Shown here one piece after another: positions 1 through 10,830 of a stretch of DNA of 64,000 nucleotides (the stretch's first letter is position 1; every line of letters starts with the position of its first letter). This stretch comes from Grimontia marina (lineage in GTDB: Bacteria; Pseudomonadota; Gammaproteobacteria; Enterobacterales; Vibrionaceae). Where the stretch lies: positions 43,019 through 107,018 of the forward strand of contig NZ_FIZY01000014.1 of NCBI RefSeq assembly GCF_900060185.1. Reading direction: 5' to 3'. The notes beneath the pieces are model-generated. The model was given only the letters and a program-made list of their open reading frames with translations. It made no database searches and was not told the DNA's origin. The translations under genes were made by a program, and so were the position numbers.

Positions 1-1301
1 GTCTTGCAATTGCGCTTGCTCAGGAAGGTGGCATCGGTTTTATCCACAAAAACATGTCTATTGAGCAACAAGCTGAACAAGTTCGCTTGGTGAAGATCTT
101 CGAAGCCGGTGTGGTTTCAAATCCAGTCACTGTGACGCCTGATCAAACCATTGCTGATGTAAAAGCATTGACTGACACTCATGGCTTTGCCGGTTTCCCA
201 GTAGTCACTGAAGCCAATGAGCTGGTGGGTATCATCACTGGTCGCGATGTTCGTTTCGTGACAGACCTGAGCCTGAAAGTGTCAGAAGCGATGACACCGA
301 AAGAGCGTCTGGCGACAGTGAAAGAGGGCGCAAGCCCAGAAGAAGTTCAAAAGCTGATGCAAAAGCACCGCGTAGAAAAAATCCTTGTGGTGAATGATGA
401 TCACCACATCGCGGGCATGATCACTGCAAAAGACTTCCAAAAAGCTGAGCGCAAACCAAACGCATGTAAAGATGAGCAAGGCCGTCTGCGTGTTGGTGCT
501 GCGGTTGGCGCAGGTGCAGGTAACGAAGAACGTGTTGCTGCACTGGTTGAAGCAGGCGTTGACGTACTGCTTATCGACTCTTCTCACGGTCACTCTGAAG
601 GCGTACTTCAACGCATTCGCGAAACCCGTGAAAAATTCCCTGAATTGCAAATCATTGGCGGTAACGTCGCAACTGGCGCAGGTGCAAAAGCCCTGATTGA
701 AGCGGGTGTAGATGCAGTGAAAGTGGGTATCGGCCCAGGCTCAATCTGTACAACCCGTATTGTTACCGGTGTGGGTGTTCCGCAAATCACTGCGATTTCA
801 GACGCAGTAGAAGTAGCAGAACAATATGGCGTGCCATGTATCGCTGATGGCGGTATCCGTTTCTCTGGCGACATGTGTAAAGCAATCGTTGCCGGTGCAT
901 CTTGTGTCATGGTTGGTTCCATGCTGGCAGGTACGGAAGAATCTCCAGGTGAAGTTGAACTGTACCAAGGCCGTGCTTACAAATCTTACCGCGGCATGGG
1001 CTCGCTGGGTGCGATGTCTAAAGGTTCTTCTGACCGTTACTTCCAGACTGACAACGCAGCAGACAAGCTGGTACCTGAAGGTATCGAAGGTCGCGTGGCA
1101 TACAAAGGCCGTCTGAAAGAAATCATTCATCAGCAAATGGGTGGCCTGCGTTCATGTATGGGCCTGACTGGCTCTGCAACGGTGGAAGATTTGCGCACTA
1201 AAGCTGAATTTGTTCGCATCACTGGCGCTGGTATGACGGAATCACACGCACACGACGTGACCATCACCAAAGAAGCGCCAAACTACCGTACTGGCCAGTA
1301 A
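1..1301 (+). CDS. guaB: IMP dehydrogenase, 5' end outside the window
   Basis: Oxidises IMP to XMP with NAD+, the first committed step of GMP synthesis; cytosolic. The frame is open from the left edge (the codons before the first visible ATG at 54 read [17 protein letters not shown]), so about 55 N-terminal residues of the usual ~487 are missing. Two CBS motifs occupy the first part ([14 protein letters not shown] and [17 protein letters not shown]), followed by the catalytic loop [13 protein letters not shown] with its active-site Cys and by the GMGSLGAM flap region. It precedes guaA on the same strand with an 82-bp gap, the usual guaBA operon. Identification is certain; only the start is unseen. 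Confidence 0.98.
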   Translation, partial: LAIALAQEGGIGFIHKNMSIEQQAEQVRLVKIFEAGVVSNPVTVTPDQTIADVKALTDTHGFAGFPVVTEANELVGIITGRDVRFVTDLSLKVSEAMTPKERLATVKEGASPEEVQKLMQKHRVEKILVVNDDHHIAGMITAKDFQKAERKPNACKDEQGRLRVGAAVGAGAGNEERVAALVEAGVDVLLIDSSHGHSEGVLQRIRETREKFPELQIIGGNVATGAGAKALIEAGVDAVKVGIGPGSICTTRIVTGVGVPQITAISDAVEVAEQYGVPCIADGGIRFSGDMCKAIVAGASCVMVGSMLAGTEESPGEVELYQGRAYKSYRGMGSLGAMSKGSSDRYFQTDNAADKLVPEGIEGRVAYKGRLKEIIHQQMGGLRSCMGLTGSATVEDLRTKAEFVRITGAGMTESHAHDVTITKEAPNYRTGQ

Positions 1302-1311
1302 TTCACGCCCG

Positions 1312-1331
1312 TAAATTTAGGCTGAAATTTA
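1312..1331 (+). repeat. Inverted repeat in the guaB-guaA spacer
   Basis: TAAATTT and AAATTTA flank a 6-nt loop, followed at 1338-1353 by GGGG...CCCC around GCGGAAGT. In RNA these would form two small hairpins just before the guaA start, so they could affect guaA translation or processing. There is no U-tract, so they are not a terminator. Function is inferred only. Confidence 0.35.
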
Positions 1332-1383
1332 TAGCATGGGGGCGGAAGTCCCCTGTATCGATGACTTTTTGAGACAAGCTGAA

Positions 1384-2961
1384 ATGACCCAAAATATTCA
1401 TGACCAACGTATTCTGATCCTCGACTTTGGATCTCAGTACACCCAGTTGATTGCGCGTCGTATCCGTGAAATTGGTGTTTACTGTGAGCTGTGGGGCTGG
1501 GATGTTGAAGAGCAGGATATCCGTGACTTCAACCCGAACGGCATCATTCTCTCCGGTGGCCCGGAGAGTGTGACCGAATACGGTTCACCACGAGCGCCTG
1601 AATATGTGTTTAACGCGGGCGTTCCAGTACTGGGCGTGTGCTATGGCATGCAAACCATGTCCGAGCAGCTTGGCGGTAAAGTTGCAGGCTCTAACGAGCG
1701 TGAGTTCGGTTACGCGAAAGTAACGCTGGATAACCCAGGTAGCCTGTTTGAAGGTATCGAAGATGCCATTAACGAAGCGGGCAAAGGCGTTCTGGATGTA
1801 TGGATGAGCCACGGCGACAAAGTGGTAGAAATTCCATCTGACTTCGTGAAAGTGGCATCGACTGACACTTGTCCGTTTGCAGCAATGGCCAACGAAGAGA
1901 AGCGTTTCTACGGCGTTCAGTTCCACCCTGAAGTGACGCACACCCGTCAGGGTCACCGCATGCTTGAGCGCTTTGTGATGGATATCTGTGGCTGTGAGAA
2001 GCTATGGACGCCAGCATCTATCATCGAAGATGCGATTGCACGTATCAAAGAACAAGTGGGTGATGACGAAGTGATCCTTGGCCTGTCAGGTGGTGTGGAC
2101 TCTTCTGTTGTTGCCATGCTTATCCACCGCGCGATCGGTGACAAGCTGACCTGTGTATTCGTAGACAACGGTCTGCTGCGCTTGAACGAAGCTGAGCAGG
2201 TCATGGAAATGTTCGGTGACCACTTCGGTCTGAACATTGTTCACGTTGATGCAGAAGACCGTTTCCTGTCAGCGCTGGAAGGTATTGCGGATCCAGAAGC
2301 AAAACGTAAGAAGATTGGTCATGTGTTCGTTGACGTATTCGATGAAGAATCGAAGAAGCTGAAGAACGCGAAATGGCTGGCGCAAGGCACTATCTACCCA
2401 GATGTTATCGAGTCTGCTGCTTCTAAGACCGGTAAAGCGCACGTTATCAAATCTCACCACAACGTAGGTGGTCTGCCGGATGACATGGAAATGGGTCTGG
2501 TTGAGCCGCTGAAAGAGCTGTTCAAAGACGAAGTGCGTAAGATTGGTCTGGAGCTGGGTCTGCCGTACAACATGCTTTACCGCCACCCGTTCCCGGGACC
2601 AGGTCTGGGTGTACGTGTACTTGGCGAAGTGAAGAAAGAGTACTGTGATCTGCTACGCCGTGCAGATGCTATCTTCATCGAAGAGCTACACAAAGCAGAC
2701 CTTTACAACAAGGTTTCTCAGGCATTTACTGTGTTCCTGCCAGTACGCTCTGTCGGCGTAATGGGTGACGGACGTAAATATGATTGGGTTGTCTCATTGC
2801 GTGCAGTAGAAACCATCGACTTCATGACCGCACACTGGGCACACTTGCCATACGACTTCCTGGGTCGCGTTTCAAACCGCATCATCAACGAAGTCGACGG
2901 TATCAGCCGCGTGGTTTACGACATCTCTGGTAAGCCACCTGCAACCATCGAGTGGGAATAA
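1384..2961 (+). CDS. guaA: GMP synthase (glutamine-hydrolysing)
   Basis: Converts XMP to GMP using ATP and glutamine amide nitrogen. An upstream ATG exists at 1336, but the family N-terminus ([19 protein letters not shown]) begins at the ATG at 1384, giving 525 aa, the length of the E. coli enzyme. The class I amidotransferase domain has the nucleophile in GVCYGMQ and the His/Glu in QFHPEVTHT. The ATP-pyrophosphatase P-loop is [11 protein letters not shown], and the C-terminal dimerisation domain ends in PPATIEWE. It is the second gene of guaBA and is closed by a hairpin terminator. Confidence 0.98.
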   Translation: MTQNIHDQRILILDFGSQYTQLIARRIREIGVYCELWGWDVEEQDIRDFNPNGIILSGGPESVTEYGSPRAPEYVFNAGVPVLGVCYGMQTMSEQLGGKVAGSNEREFGYAKVTLDNPGSLFEGIEDAINEAGKGVLDVWMSHGDKVVEIPSDFVKVASTDTCPFAAMANEEKRFYGVQFHPEVTHTRQGHRMLERFVMDICGCEKLWTPASIIEDAIARIKEQVGDDEVILGLSGGVDSSVVAMLIHRAIGDKLTCVFVDNGLLRLNEAEQVMEMFGDHFGLNIVHVDAEDRFLSALEGIADPEAKRKKIGHVFVDVFDEESKKLKNAKWLAQGTIYPDVIESAASKTGKAHVIKSHHNVGGLPDDMEMGLVEPLKELFKDEVRKIGLELGLPYNMLYRHPFPGPGLGVRVLGEVKKEYCDLLRRADAIFIEELHKADLYNKVSQAFTVFLPVRSVGVMGDGRKYDWVVSLRAVETIDFMTAHWAHLPYDFLGRVSNRIINEVDGISRVVYDISGKPPATIEWE

Positions 2962-2984
2962 TTCCCCTTCAAATACAGTCACTC

Positions 2985-3010
2985 AAAGGCACGCATCGCG
3001 TGCCTTTTTC
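2985..3010 (+). terminator. Intrinsic terminator of guaBA
   Basis: The stem GGCACGC / GCGTGCC with a 3-nt loop is followed by TTTTT, 27 nt after the guaA stop. Confidence 0.85.
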
Positions 3011-3315
3011 TTTCTCTCTCACCAGCGATACGTCATTCATCTTCAGGGTGGCTGATACTCACCATTTCACGCCAAAAGTAGCCATTTTATCGTGGTTGTT
3101 GTTCATTTGGGTTGTCTTTGTTTGCTTTGTGTTTATCGCTTGTGTGCAAATTGAATTTATGTGCTTAAACCGTAATTTTAATTGAGATTAGTCACTACCA
3201 ATTTGGTTTGTTACGTGTATTTTGTGCTGTTGAATAATTATGACGTCGTTGCGAATTCATCAAAGAATCCGCTCCTTACGATGCAAACACACACTGCAAA
3301 AACTCGGAGCTTTAA
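3011..3315. other. Gene-free interval upstream of the first AbgT gene
   Basis: About 300 bp of T-rich sequence between the guaBA terminator and the first transporter. It must hold that gene's promoter, but I see no convincing -35/-10 pair, operator or riboswitch. A GGAG Shine-Dalgarno lies directly before the ATG at 3316. Confidence 0.5.
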
Positions 3316-4875
3316 ATGAGTAATCATGCCATGAGCAATACTCCAGACGCGCCAAGCGGCGGTATGGAAAAGTTCCTGAACTGGATTGAAAGGGCGGGTA
3401 ACAAAATTCCTGATCCTGCGCTTCTGTTCTTTTATGGACTTTTGATTGTATGGGGTCTGTCCGCCGTTCTGTCTCAGGTTGATTTCGGCCTGATCCACCC
3501 TGTTACCGGCCAGGCTGTAGAAATTAATAACCTTCTGACTGGCGAAGCGCTTGCAAGCTTCCTGGCGAACATGGTGACCACTTTCACCAGCTTTGCACCT
3601 ATGGGTATTGTGCTTGTAGCCATGCTGGGTGTGGGCGTCGCAGATGCATCTGGCTTTATCACCACTGGCCTGAAAAAAATGCTGAACGTGACACCTAAGA
3701 AGCTGCTAACTCCAGCGCTGATTCTGGTGGCGATTGTGTCGCACACGGCAGCAGATGCGGGTTACGTTCTGGTTATTCCTTTGGGCGGCATCATCTTCCA
3801 CGCTGCGGGTCGTCACCCACTGGTGGGTATTGCTGCGGCGTTTGCGGGTGTGTCGGGCGGTTTCTCTGCTAACTTCATTCCAGCGGGTATTGACCCTCTG
3901 TTGGCTGGCTTTACCCAATCTGCAGCGCAGGTTCTGGATAAAGACTACGTGGTGAACCCACTGGCGAACCTGTATTTCACTGGCCTTTCTTCTTTCCTGA
4001 TTGTGGCTATCGGCTGGTATGTGACTGAGAAAATCATCGAGCCACGCCTGAACAAATTGCCAATTGATGAAGATGCAGAAAAAGCACCGGATCTGGGCAG
4101 CTTCACCGCTATTGAAAGTAAAGCGTTCAACCGTGCAGGTTTTGCAATGCTGGCAGGTATCGTTCTGCTGGTGATTGCACTTATCCCTGAAACCTCAGCA
4201 CTGCGTTCACCTGAAGGCGAACTGACTGCGTTCTCTGCGCCGCTGATGAAATCTATCGTACCGCTGATCTTTATCCTGTTTGTGATTCCAGGTGTGGTTT
4301 ATGGTCGCGTGGCAGGTACCTTCAAAACGCAAGGCGATATCATTAAAGCAATGAGCGATACCATGGCGACCATGGGCGCATATTTGGTGATGTCATTCTT
4401 CTGTGCGCAGTTCCTGGCAGCATTCAGCCAGTCGAACATCGGCACCTTACTGGCATTGGAAGGCGCGGCATTCCTGAAAGCGCTGAACATGCCGGGTCAG
4501 CTGACCATCATCGGTATGATTCTGTTGACCGCGTGTGTGAACCTGCTGATCGGTTCTGCATCGGCAAAATGGGCGCTGATTGGTCCAATCCTTGTACCAA
4601 TGCTGATGGCGCTGGGTATTTCTCCTGAGCTGTCTCAGGCGGCTTACCGCGTAGGTGACTCGGTATCTAACATCATTTCTCCACTGATGGTGTTCTTCCC
4701 ACTGGTCGTGGTTTACTGCCAACGTTATGTGAAGAGCACAGGTATCGGCACATTGGCTTCAATGATGATGCCTTACTCCATTGCGATGCTGATCGGTTGG
4801 TCAATCTTCCTTCTAGCTTACTGGGCTCTGGGTATCCCACTGGGTATCCAAGCACCTTACACCTACCAGATGTAA
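3316..4875 (+). CDS. AbgT family transporter (first of two)
   Basis: Inner-membrane protein of 519 aa related to the p-aminobenzoyl-glutamate importer AbgT and the sulfonamide exporter MtrF. The family signature is visible: a N-terminal WIERAGNKIPDPALLFF segment, re-entrant-loop motifs SHTAADAGYVLVIPLG and AGVSGGFSANFIPAGIDPL, a second-half TACVNLLIGSASAKWALIGPI, and AYRVGDSVSNIISPL. The start ATG follows GGAGCTTTAA. It has its own terminator and is followed by a paralogue on the same strand. The abgA/abgB hydrolase genes that accompany abgT in E. coli are not adjacent, so the substrate cannot be assigned; import of a folate breakdown product, peptide transport or drug efflux are all possible. 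Confidence 0.9.
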   Translation: MSNHAMSNTPDAPSGGMEKFLNWIERAGNKIPDPALLFFYGLLIVWGLSAVLSQVDFGLIHPVTGQAVEINNLLTGEALASFLANMVTTFTSFAPMGIVLVAMLGVGVADASGFITTGLKKMLNVTPKKLLTPALILVAIVSHTAADAGYVLVIPLGGIIFHAAGRHPLVGIAAAFAGVSGGFSANFIPAGIDPLLAGFTQSAAQVLDKDYVVNPLANLYFTGLSSFLIVAIGWYVTEKIIEPRLNKLPIDEDAEKAPDLGSFTAIESKAFNRAGFAMLAGIVLLVIALIPETSALRSPEGELTAFSAPLMKSIVPLIFILFVIPGVVYGRVAGTFKTQGDIIKAMSDTMATMGAYLVMSFFCAQFLAAFSQSNIGTLLALEGAAFLKALNMPGQLTIIGMILLTACVNLLIGSASAKWALIGPILVPMLMALGISPELSQAAYRVGDSVSNIISPLMVFFPLVVVYCQRYVKSTGIGTLASMMMPYSIAMLIGWSIFLLAYWALGIPLGIQAPYTYQM

Positions 4876-4894
4876 CAGCAATCTGTTGTAATCC

Positions 4895-4923
4895 AAGCCC
4901 TGCCTCCGTGCAGGGCTTTTTCT
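4895..4923 (+). terminator. Intrinsic terminator after the first AbgT gene
   Basis: AAGCCCTGC pairs with GCAGGGCTT around CTCCGT, followed by a short T run. It separates the two AbgT genes into different transcripts. Confidence 0.85.
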
Positions 4924-5273
4924 TGCGTTTGAATTCTTCTCCAATAATACGTGCTACATCAGCGCAACATTATCAAAACATACATCTATACACTAATGTA
5001 TTTTTGATATTTTGTATAAAGGATGTATCTTCTGGGATGTTTACGTTATCTCACACTATTATCTGCAGTGCTGTCTTCAATCTGTCATAAGTCCTGACTC
5101 TTAATGTTGATTTGGCATTATCTCCTTTGTAATCTCATTTATTGGAGTTTTACTCCAAAAGTGGCATCTGCTAAGTTCTTGCGGCAAAAGTAACGGATAT
5201 ACCTGATTTCATCGCATGCTCGTTTCGGCGAATGGTCAATCAAGGTTAGAACTCATCGAAAAGGTGGTATGAC
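4924..5273. promoter_or_regulatory. Gene-free interval before the second AbgT gene, with an inverted repeat
   Basis: This AT-rich 350-bp stretch must carry the promoter of the second transporter. The one clear structure is a perfect inverted repeat at 5142-5158, TTGGAGT-TTT-ACTCCAA, about 115 bp before the ATG, which could be an operator or a leader hairpin. No known riboswitch motif is seen. A good AAGGTGG Shine-Dalgarno precedes the ATG at 5274. Confidence 0.4.
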
Positions 5274-6830
5274 ATGAGTCAAGCTTCACAAGGAGCGCCG
5301 CAACAGAATGGCGCGATTGCGTTTATTGAACGCGTAGGTATAAAAATCCTCGATCCTGTGATCATTTTTATGTTCCTTTTTGTGGCTGCATTGGCCATTA
5401 CAGGTTTGATCGGCGGAATGGAATTCCAAACCACAGGGGCAGATGGTAATCCTGTCAGCCACACTGTGAAGAGCATGCTGGCAACAGAAAACGTTCGCTG
5501 GATGTTTGATAATGCGATCCTTGAAAACTGGCTGTCGTTCGGCCATGGCGTACTCGGTGTCATCCTTGTGGTGATGCTTGGTGTCGGTATTGCTGAGAAC
5601 TCTGGCCTTCTGGGGGCAGTGATTAAGCGTGTTGGCCTTCGCCTGAATGAGAAATGGCTGCCGATGCTGCTGGTATTCCTAGGTATCATGAGCTCCATCG
5701 CGACGGATGCCGGTTATCTGGTGCTTATCCCATTGGCGGGTATGTTGTACGCAGGTGTGGGTAAAAACCCACTGATCGGTATGGCTGCTGCGTTCGCAGG
5801 TGTCTCCGCGGGCTTTAGTGCAAACCTGATTCCTGCAACCCCGGTTGACGTCATTATTGGTCTGAATGCACGTGTGTTTGCAGAATCTCAAGGCGTGCCT
5901 TTTGAGACCGCAGCAGGTGAAGTGCTAAACCCTGCGACCATGCACTATTTCTTCATCTTTGTTTCCACCTTCATGCTGGCGATCCTAGGTGCTTGGGTCA
6001 CCAAACGCTTTGTCGCACCTCGTTTGGAAAAGATGGAGTACACGCTACCTGAAGACTTGGATCAGAGCGATTTATCTGTCAGCGAGAGCGAACAAAAGGG
6101 TCTGCGCGCTGCTGGTCTCGGTCTGATTGCTTCTCTGGCTGCGATTGTTACGCTGGCAATGGGTCCCCTCGCGCCATACACCAACGAGGCTGGCCGCACA
6201 GTTACCCCTTACATGAACAATGTGATCCTGCTGATTGCGATGGTGTTTGCGGTAACGGGTATTTGCTTTGGTTACAGCACGGGCAAGTTCAAGTCTCTAC
6301 AAGACGTAGTGAATGCCATGGTGAAGCAGATGAACACCTTTGGTTATGTTCTGGTTCTGACTTTCTTCAGCCATAACTTCCTGGCGGTACTGAGTTACTC
6401 AGGCTTGGGTGTTTACATCACTTACCTAGGTGCGACCACCTTGTCTTCACTGGGTCTGGAAAACTTCCCAATCCTTCTCATCATTGGCTTCATTCTTACC
6501 ACTGCGCTGATCAACCTGTTTGTGGGTGGTTTGACATCGAAATGGATGCTGCTGGGGCCAATTTTCATCCCAATGCTGTATCAGGTTAACCCGAACATGA
6601 CACCAGATATGGTTTCTGCGGCTTACCGTGTGGCGGATTCTTCCACCAACATCATCACGCCAATGATGACCTATGCAGGTGTTATCCTAGCCTTCATGCG
6701 TAAGTACAAATCTGATCTGACGTTTGGTGATGTGATTGCGATGATGGTGCCATACTCAGCAGCGTTCCTGACCGTATGGACAACCTTGCTGATTGTGTTC
6801 TTCAGCTTCAACATTCCTCTGGGCTTCTGA
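5274..6830 (+). CDS. AbgT family transporter (second of two)
   Basis: Inner-membrane protein of 518 aa, paralogous to the preceding gene but clearly diverged. Matching landmarks are FIERVGIKILDPVIIFMFL at the N-terminus, SIATDAGYLVLIPLAG, AGVSAGFSANLIPATPVD, INLFVGGLTSKWMLLGPI and AYRVADSSTNIITPMM. The middle loop (around residues 240-265) is acidic, and the periplasmic insertion after TM1 is longer than in the first copy. Substrate is unknown; in this copy SANLIPATPVDVI replaces SANFIPAGIDPLL in a motif near the substrate path, suggesting the two copies are not interchangeable. Ends with a strong bidirectional terminator. Confidence 0.9.
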   Translation: MSQASQGAPQQNGAIAFIERVGIKILDPVIIFMFLFVAALAITGLIGGMEFQTTGADGNPVSHTVKSMLATENVRWMFDNAILENWLSFGHGVLGVILVVMLGVGIAENSGLLGAVIKRVGLRLNEKWLPMLLVFLGIMSSIATDAGYLVLIPLAGMLYAGVGKNPLIGMAAAFAGVSAGFSANLIPATPVDVIIGLNARVFAESQGVPFETAAGEVLNPATMHYFFIFVSTFMLAILGAWVTKRFVAPRLEKMEYTLPEDLDQSDLSVSESEQKGLRAAGLGLIASLAAIVTLAMGPLAPYTNEAGRTVTPYMNNVILLIAMVFAVTGICFGYSTGKFKSLQDVVNAMVKQMNTFGYVLVLTFFSHNFLAVLSYSGLGVYITYLGATTLSSLGLENFPILLIIGFILTTALINLFVGGLTSKWMLLGPIFIPMLYQVNPNMTPDMVSAAYRVADSSTNIITPMMTYAGVILAFMRKYKSDLTFGDVIAMMVPYSAAFLTVWTTLLIVFFSFNIPLGF

Positions 6831-6851
6831 TCAGGCGCAGCAAGAATAGAA

Positions 6852-6878
6852 AAACCCGGCTTCGGCCGGGTTTTTTTG
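6852..6878 (+). terminator. Bidirectional terminator between AbgT-2 and fghA
   Basis: AACCCGGC-TTCG-GCCGGGTT with a UUCG-type loop has a T tract on the plus side and A's on the other, so it can end the converging transcripts of the transporter (plus) and fghA (minus). Confidence 0.9.
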
Positions 6879-6887
6879 TTTGAATCG

Positions 6888-7730
6888 TTACTTCAAATGC
6901 TCTCCATGGAACCGGAGGTGATCTTCGATAAAGCTCGAAATGAAGTAGTAGCTGTGGTCGTAGCCTTCCTGCATTCGAAGCTCCAGCGGATAACCTGCTT
7001 CTTCTGCAGCTTGGAGCAAGTTTCCTGGCTTCAGTTGCTCATGCAGGAACTGGTCACCATCACCTTGATCAATCAGCATTGGCAAGTGCTTATCTGCTTT
7101 TTTGATTAAGGCGCAACTGTCGTATTCCAGCCAGGTTTGGCGGTCTTCACCTAAATAATTGGTAAAAGCCTTTTCGCCCCAAGGGACAGCAGCGGGATTC
7201 ACAATTGGGCTGAATGCAGAAACAGAACGGTAATCGTCACTGTTTTTCAGTGCGATTGTCAGGGCACCGTGTCCCCCCATGCTGTGACCGGAAATCGCCT
7301 TCACATCACTGACCGGGAAGTGCGCTTCGATAACAGCAGGAAGCTCTTTTACCACGTAATCGTACATGTGATAGAAACGGTTCCAAGGTGCTTCGGTCGC
7401 ATTCAGGTAGAAGCCAGCACCGATACCAAAATCGTACGCACCTTCAGGATCATCAGGAATATTGTCGCCACGTGGGCTGGTGTCAGGGGCAACGATAGCA
7501 ATACCCAGCTCGGCAGCGACACGGTGTGCGCCGGCTTTCTGCATAAAGTTTTCGTCACTGCAGGTCAGTCCTGACAACCAGTAGAGCACCGGCACTCGAT
7601 TGGATTCTGATGCTTGAGGAGGCAGGAAAATGGCGAAACGCATGTTGCAGTGAACAGTACGTGAGGTATGAGTGTACTGCTTATGCCAACCGCCAAAACT
7701 GCGGTTACTGCTTATGTTTTCAAGACTCAT
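6888..7730 (-). CDS. fghA: S-formylglutathione hydrolase
   Basis: Hydrolyses S-formylglutathione to formate and glutathione, the second step of glutathione-dependent formaldehyde detoxification. An esterase-D-type alpha/beta hydrolase: oxyanion region [13 protein letters not shown], nucleophile elbow GHSMGGHGA (Ser about 150), and Asp/His near DQGDGDQFL and [10 protein letters not shown] start at the ATG at 7730 because GGAG lies 6 nt upstream and the family begins near SFGGW; a TTG four codons earlier overlaps that Shine-Dalgarno. Length is 280 aa, normal for the family. It follows adhC on the same strand, the enzyme that makes its substrate. Confidence 0.95.
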   Translation of the reverse strand: MSLENISSNRSFGGWHKQYTHTSRTVHCNMRFAIFLPPQASESNRVPVLYWLSGLTCSDENFMQKAGAHRVAAELGIAIVAPDTSPRGDNIPDDPEGAYDFGIGAGFYLNATEAPWNRFYHMYDYVVKELPAVIEAHFPVSDVKAISGHSMGGHGALTIALKNSDDYRSVSAFSPIVNPAAVPWGEKAFTNYLGEDRQTWLEYDSCALIKKADKHLPMLIDQGDGDQFLHEQLKPGNLLQAAEEAGYPLELRMQEGYDHSYYFISSFIEDHLRFHGEHLK

Positions 7731-7743
7731 GTTGGACTCCAAA

Positions 7744-7766
7744 GCAGGCGGTTTTTCACCGCCTGC
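7744..7766 (-). repeat. Hairpin between adhC and fghA
   Basis: A perfect inverted repeat, GCAGGCGG / CCGCCTGC with a 7-nt loop, sits 13 nt before the fghA start and directly upstream of its Shine-Dalgarno. Only three T's follow on the minus strand, so it is a poor terminator. It may adjust the ratio of the two proteins by RNA stability or partial termination (inference). Confidence 0.5.
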
Positions 7767-7790
7767 GTGGGGTTTATTTTGTGGCGTTGT

Positions 7791-8954
<1,164 letters not shown>

Positions 8955-9093
8955 TTAACGTCTAACCCTAGGCGATATAAGTTGAAGGAGCGAGTTCACT
9001 TTTGTGACACGCCGGAATTGAGTATTAGTCTATTTATTTCTAAACGTGTGATAATCCACTTGGATTGCAATTAACTTTTACTGGTGAGAAATA

Positions 9094-9978
9094 ATGTCGG
9101 ATTGGCAAGGGGTTTCAGAGTTTCTGGCTGTGGTCGAAACGGCCAGCTTTACCAAAGCAGCTAAGCGGTTAGGCGCATCGACCGCGCATGTCAGCAGACA
9201 GGTAGCATTGCTGGAGGAGAGGCTCAATACCCGCCTTTTATTTCGCACCACGCGAAAGGTTTCAACCACAGAAGAAGGTGATATTTACTATCAACATTGC
9301 CGCTTGTTAGCTGATGGCCTGAAAGAGGCAGAGAGTGCAGTGACTCAGTTGCACGAGACGCCGAATGGACACATTAAGCTAACAGCGCCTGTGACCTATG
9401 GGGAAAAAGTGGTGATGCCGCTGATCCTCGATTTCATGCAAGCCTACCCCGAAATTCAAATAGAGGTCGACCTGACCAATGCGACGCTAGACCTTGTCGA
9501 CTCATCTTGTGATGTGGCGTTAAGGTTAGGGCGCTTGGTGGACTCCTCCATGGTGTGCAAGCGCCTGGCTACACGTCGTTTGATTGTTTGCGGTTCGCCA
9601 GATTACCTCTCCAAATTTGGTACCCCCCATACGCTTTCCGAACTGGCACAACATAATTGCCTCCGTGGTCAGCATGACTACTGGCGTTTTAGAGAGGAGG
9701 GTAAGGAGCGCTCTGTACGTGTTCGTGGCAACCTTCGATGCAACAGTGGTATTGCCTTGCTGGATGCCGCAATTCGCGGTAATGGGTTAATTCAGCTTCC
9801 GGATTATTACTTGCAGGAGGCGTTGGAAAGCGGTGAGGTCGTCAAGGTGCTGAATGCTTACGAGGATTTGGAAGAGGGGATTTGGGCGCTGTTCCCCCAC
9901 CGCCGACTGCAGCCTCTTCGCGTTAAACTGCTGGTGGATTTTCTGGCGGCTAAACTGGCGAATCAGGCTAAGGATTGA
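9094..9978 (+). CDS. LysR family regulator divergent from adhC
   Basis: DNA-binding transcription factor of 294 aa. The N-terminal winged helix is clear (ETASFTKAAKRLGASTAHVS, then RLLFRTTRKVSTTEEG), followed by a periplasmic-binding-protein-like effector domain and ending RVKLLVDFLAAKLA. GGTGAG precedes the ATG. It is transcribed away from adhC across a 172-bp spacer, the usual geometry for a LysR protein that controls its neighbour. Control of the formaldehyde operon is therefore a reasonable guess, but the inducer and targets are not known. Confidence 0.9.
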   Translation: MSDWQGVSEFLAVVETASFTKAAKRLGASTAHVSRQVALLEERLNTRLLFRTTRKVSTTEEGDIYYQHCRLLADGLKEAESAVTQLHETPNGHIKLTAPVTYGEKVVMPLILDFMQAYPEIQIEVDLTNATLDLVDSSCDVALRLGRLVDSSMVCKRLATRRLIVCGSPDYLSKFGTPHTLSELAQHNCLRGQHDYWRFREEGKERSVRVRGNLRCNSGIALLDAAIRGNGLIQLPDYYLQEALESGEVVKVLNAYEDLEEGIWALFPHRRLQPLRVKLLVDFLAAKLANQAKD

Positions 9979-10023
9979 GGAGCATGGAGTGATATACTCC
10001 GGCGCATAGCAAGATTGAAGTAA

Positions 10024-10709
<686 letters not shown>

Positions 10710-10720
10710 CGTCGTTCCTT

Positions 10721-10751
10721 TTAAAAAATAAGCGCAGCCTCGCTGCGCTTA
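10721..10751 (-). terminator. Intrinsic terminator behind mltF, just before the 53-aa ORF
   Basis: On the minus strand TAAGCGCAGC pairs with GCTGCGCTTA around a 3-nt loop and is followed by TTTTTT. It should end mltF transcripts. Because the small ORF starts right behind it, it could also act as an attenuator for that ORF. Confidence 0.85.
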
Positions 10752-10830
10752 TAGGTATTTATAATCATCTTTTATTAAAGCACGATGACAGCATGATTCT
10801 CTGATAAACCCCGTTCTTCCTGTTGGCTTA

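Noticed and set aside
2952..3185. 77-codon frame overlapping the guaA stop
   Set aside because: It reads through the guaBA terminator hairpin and lacks a Shine-Dalgarno.
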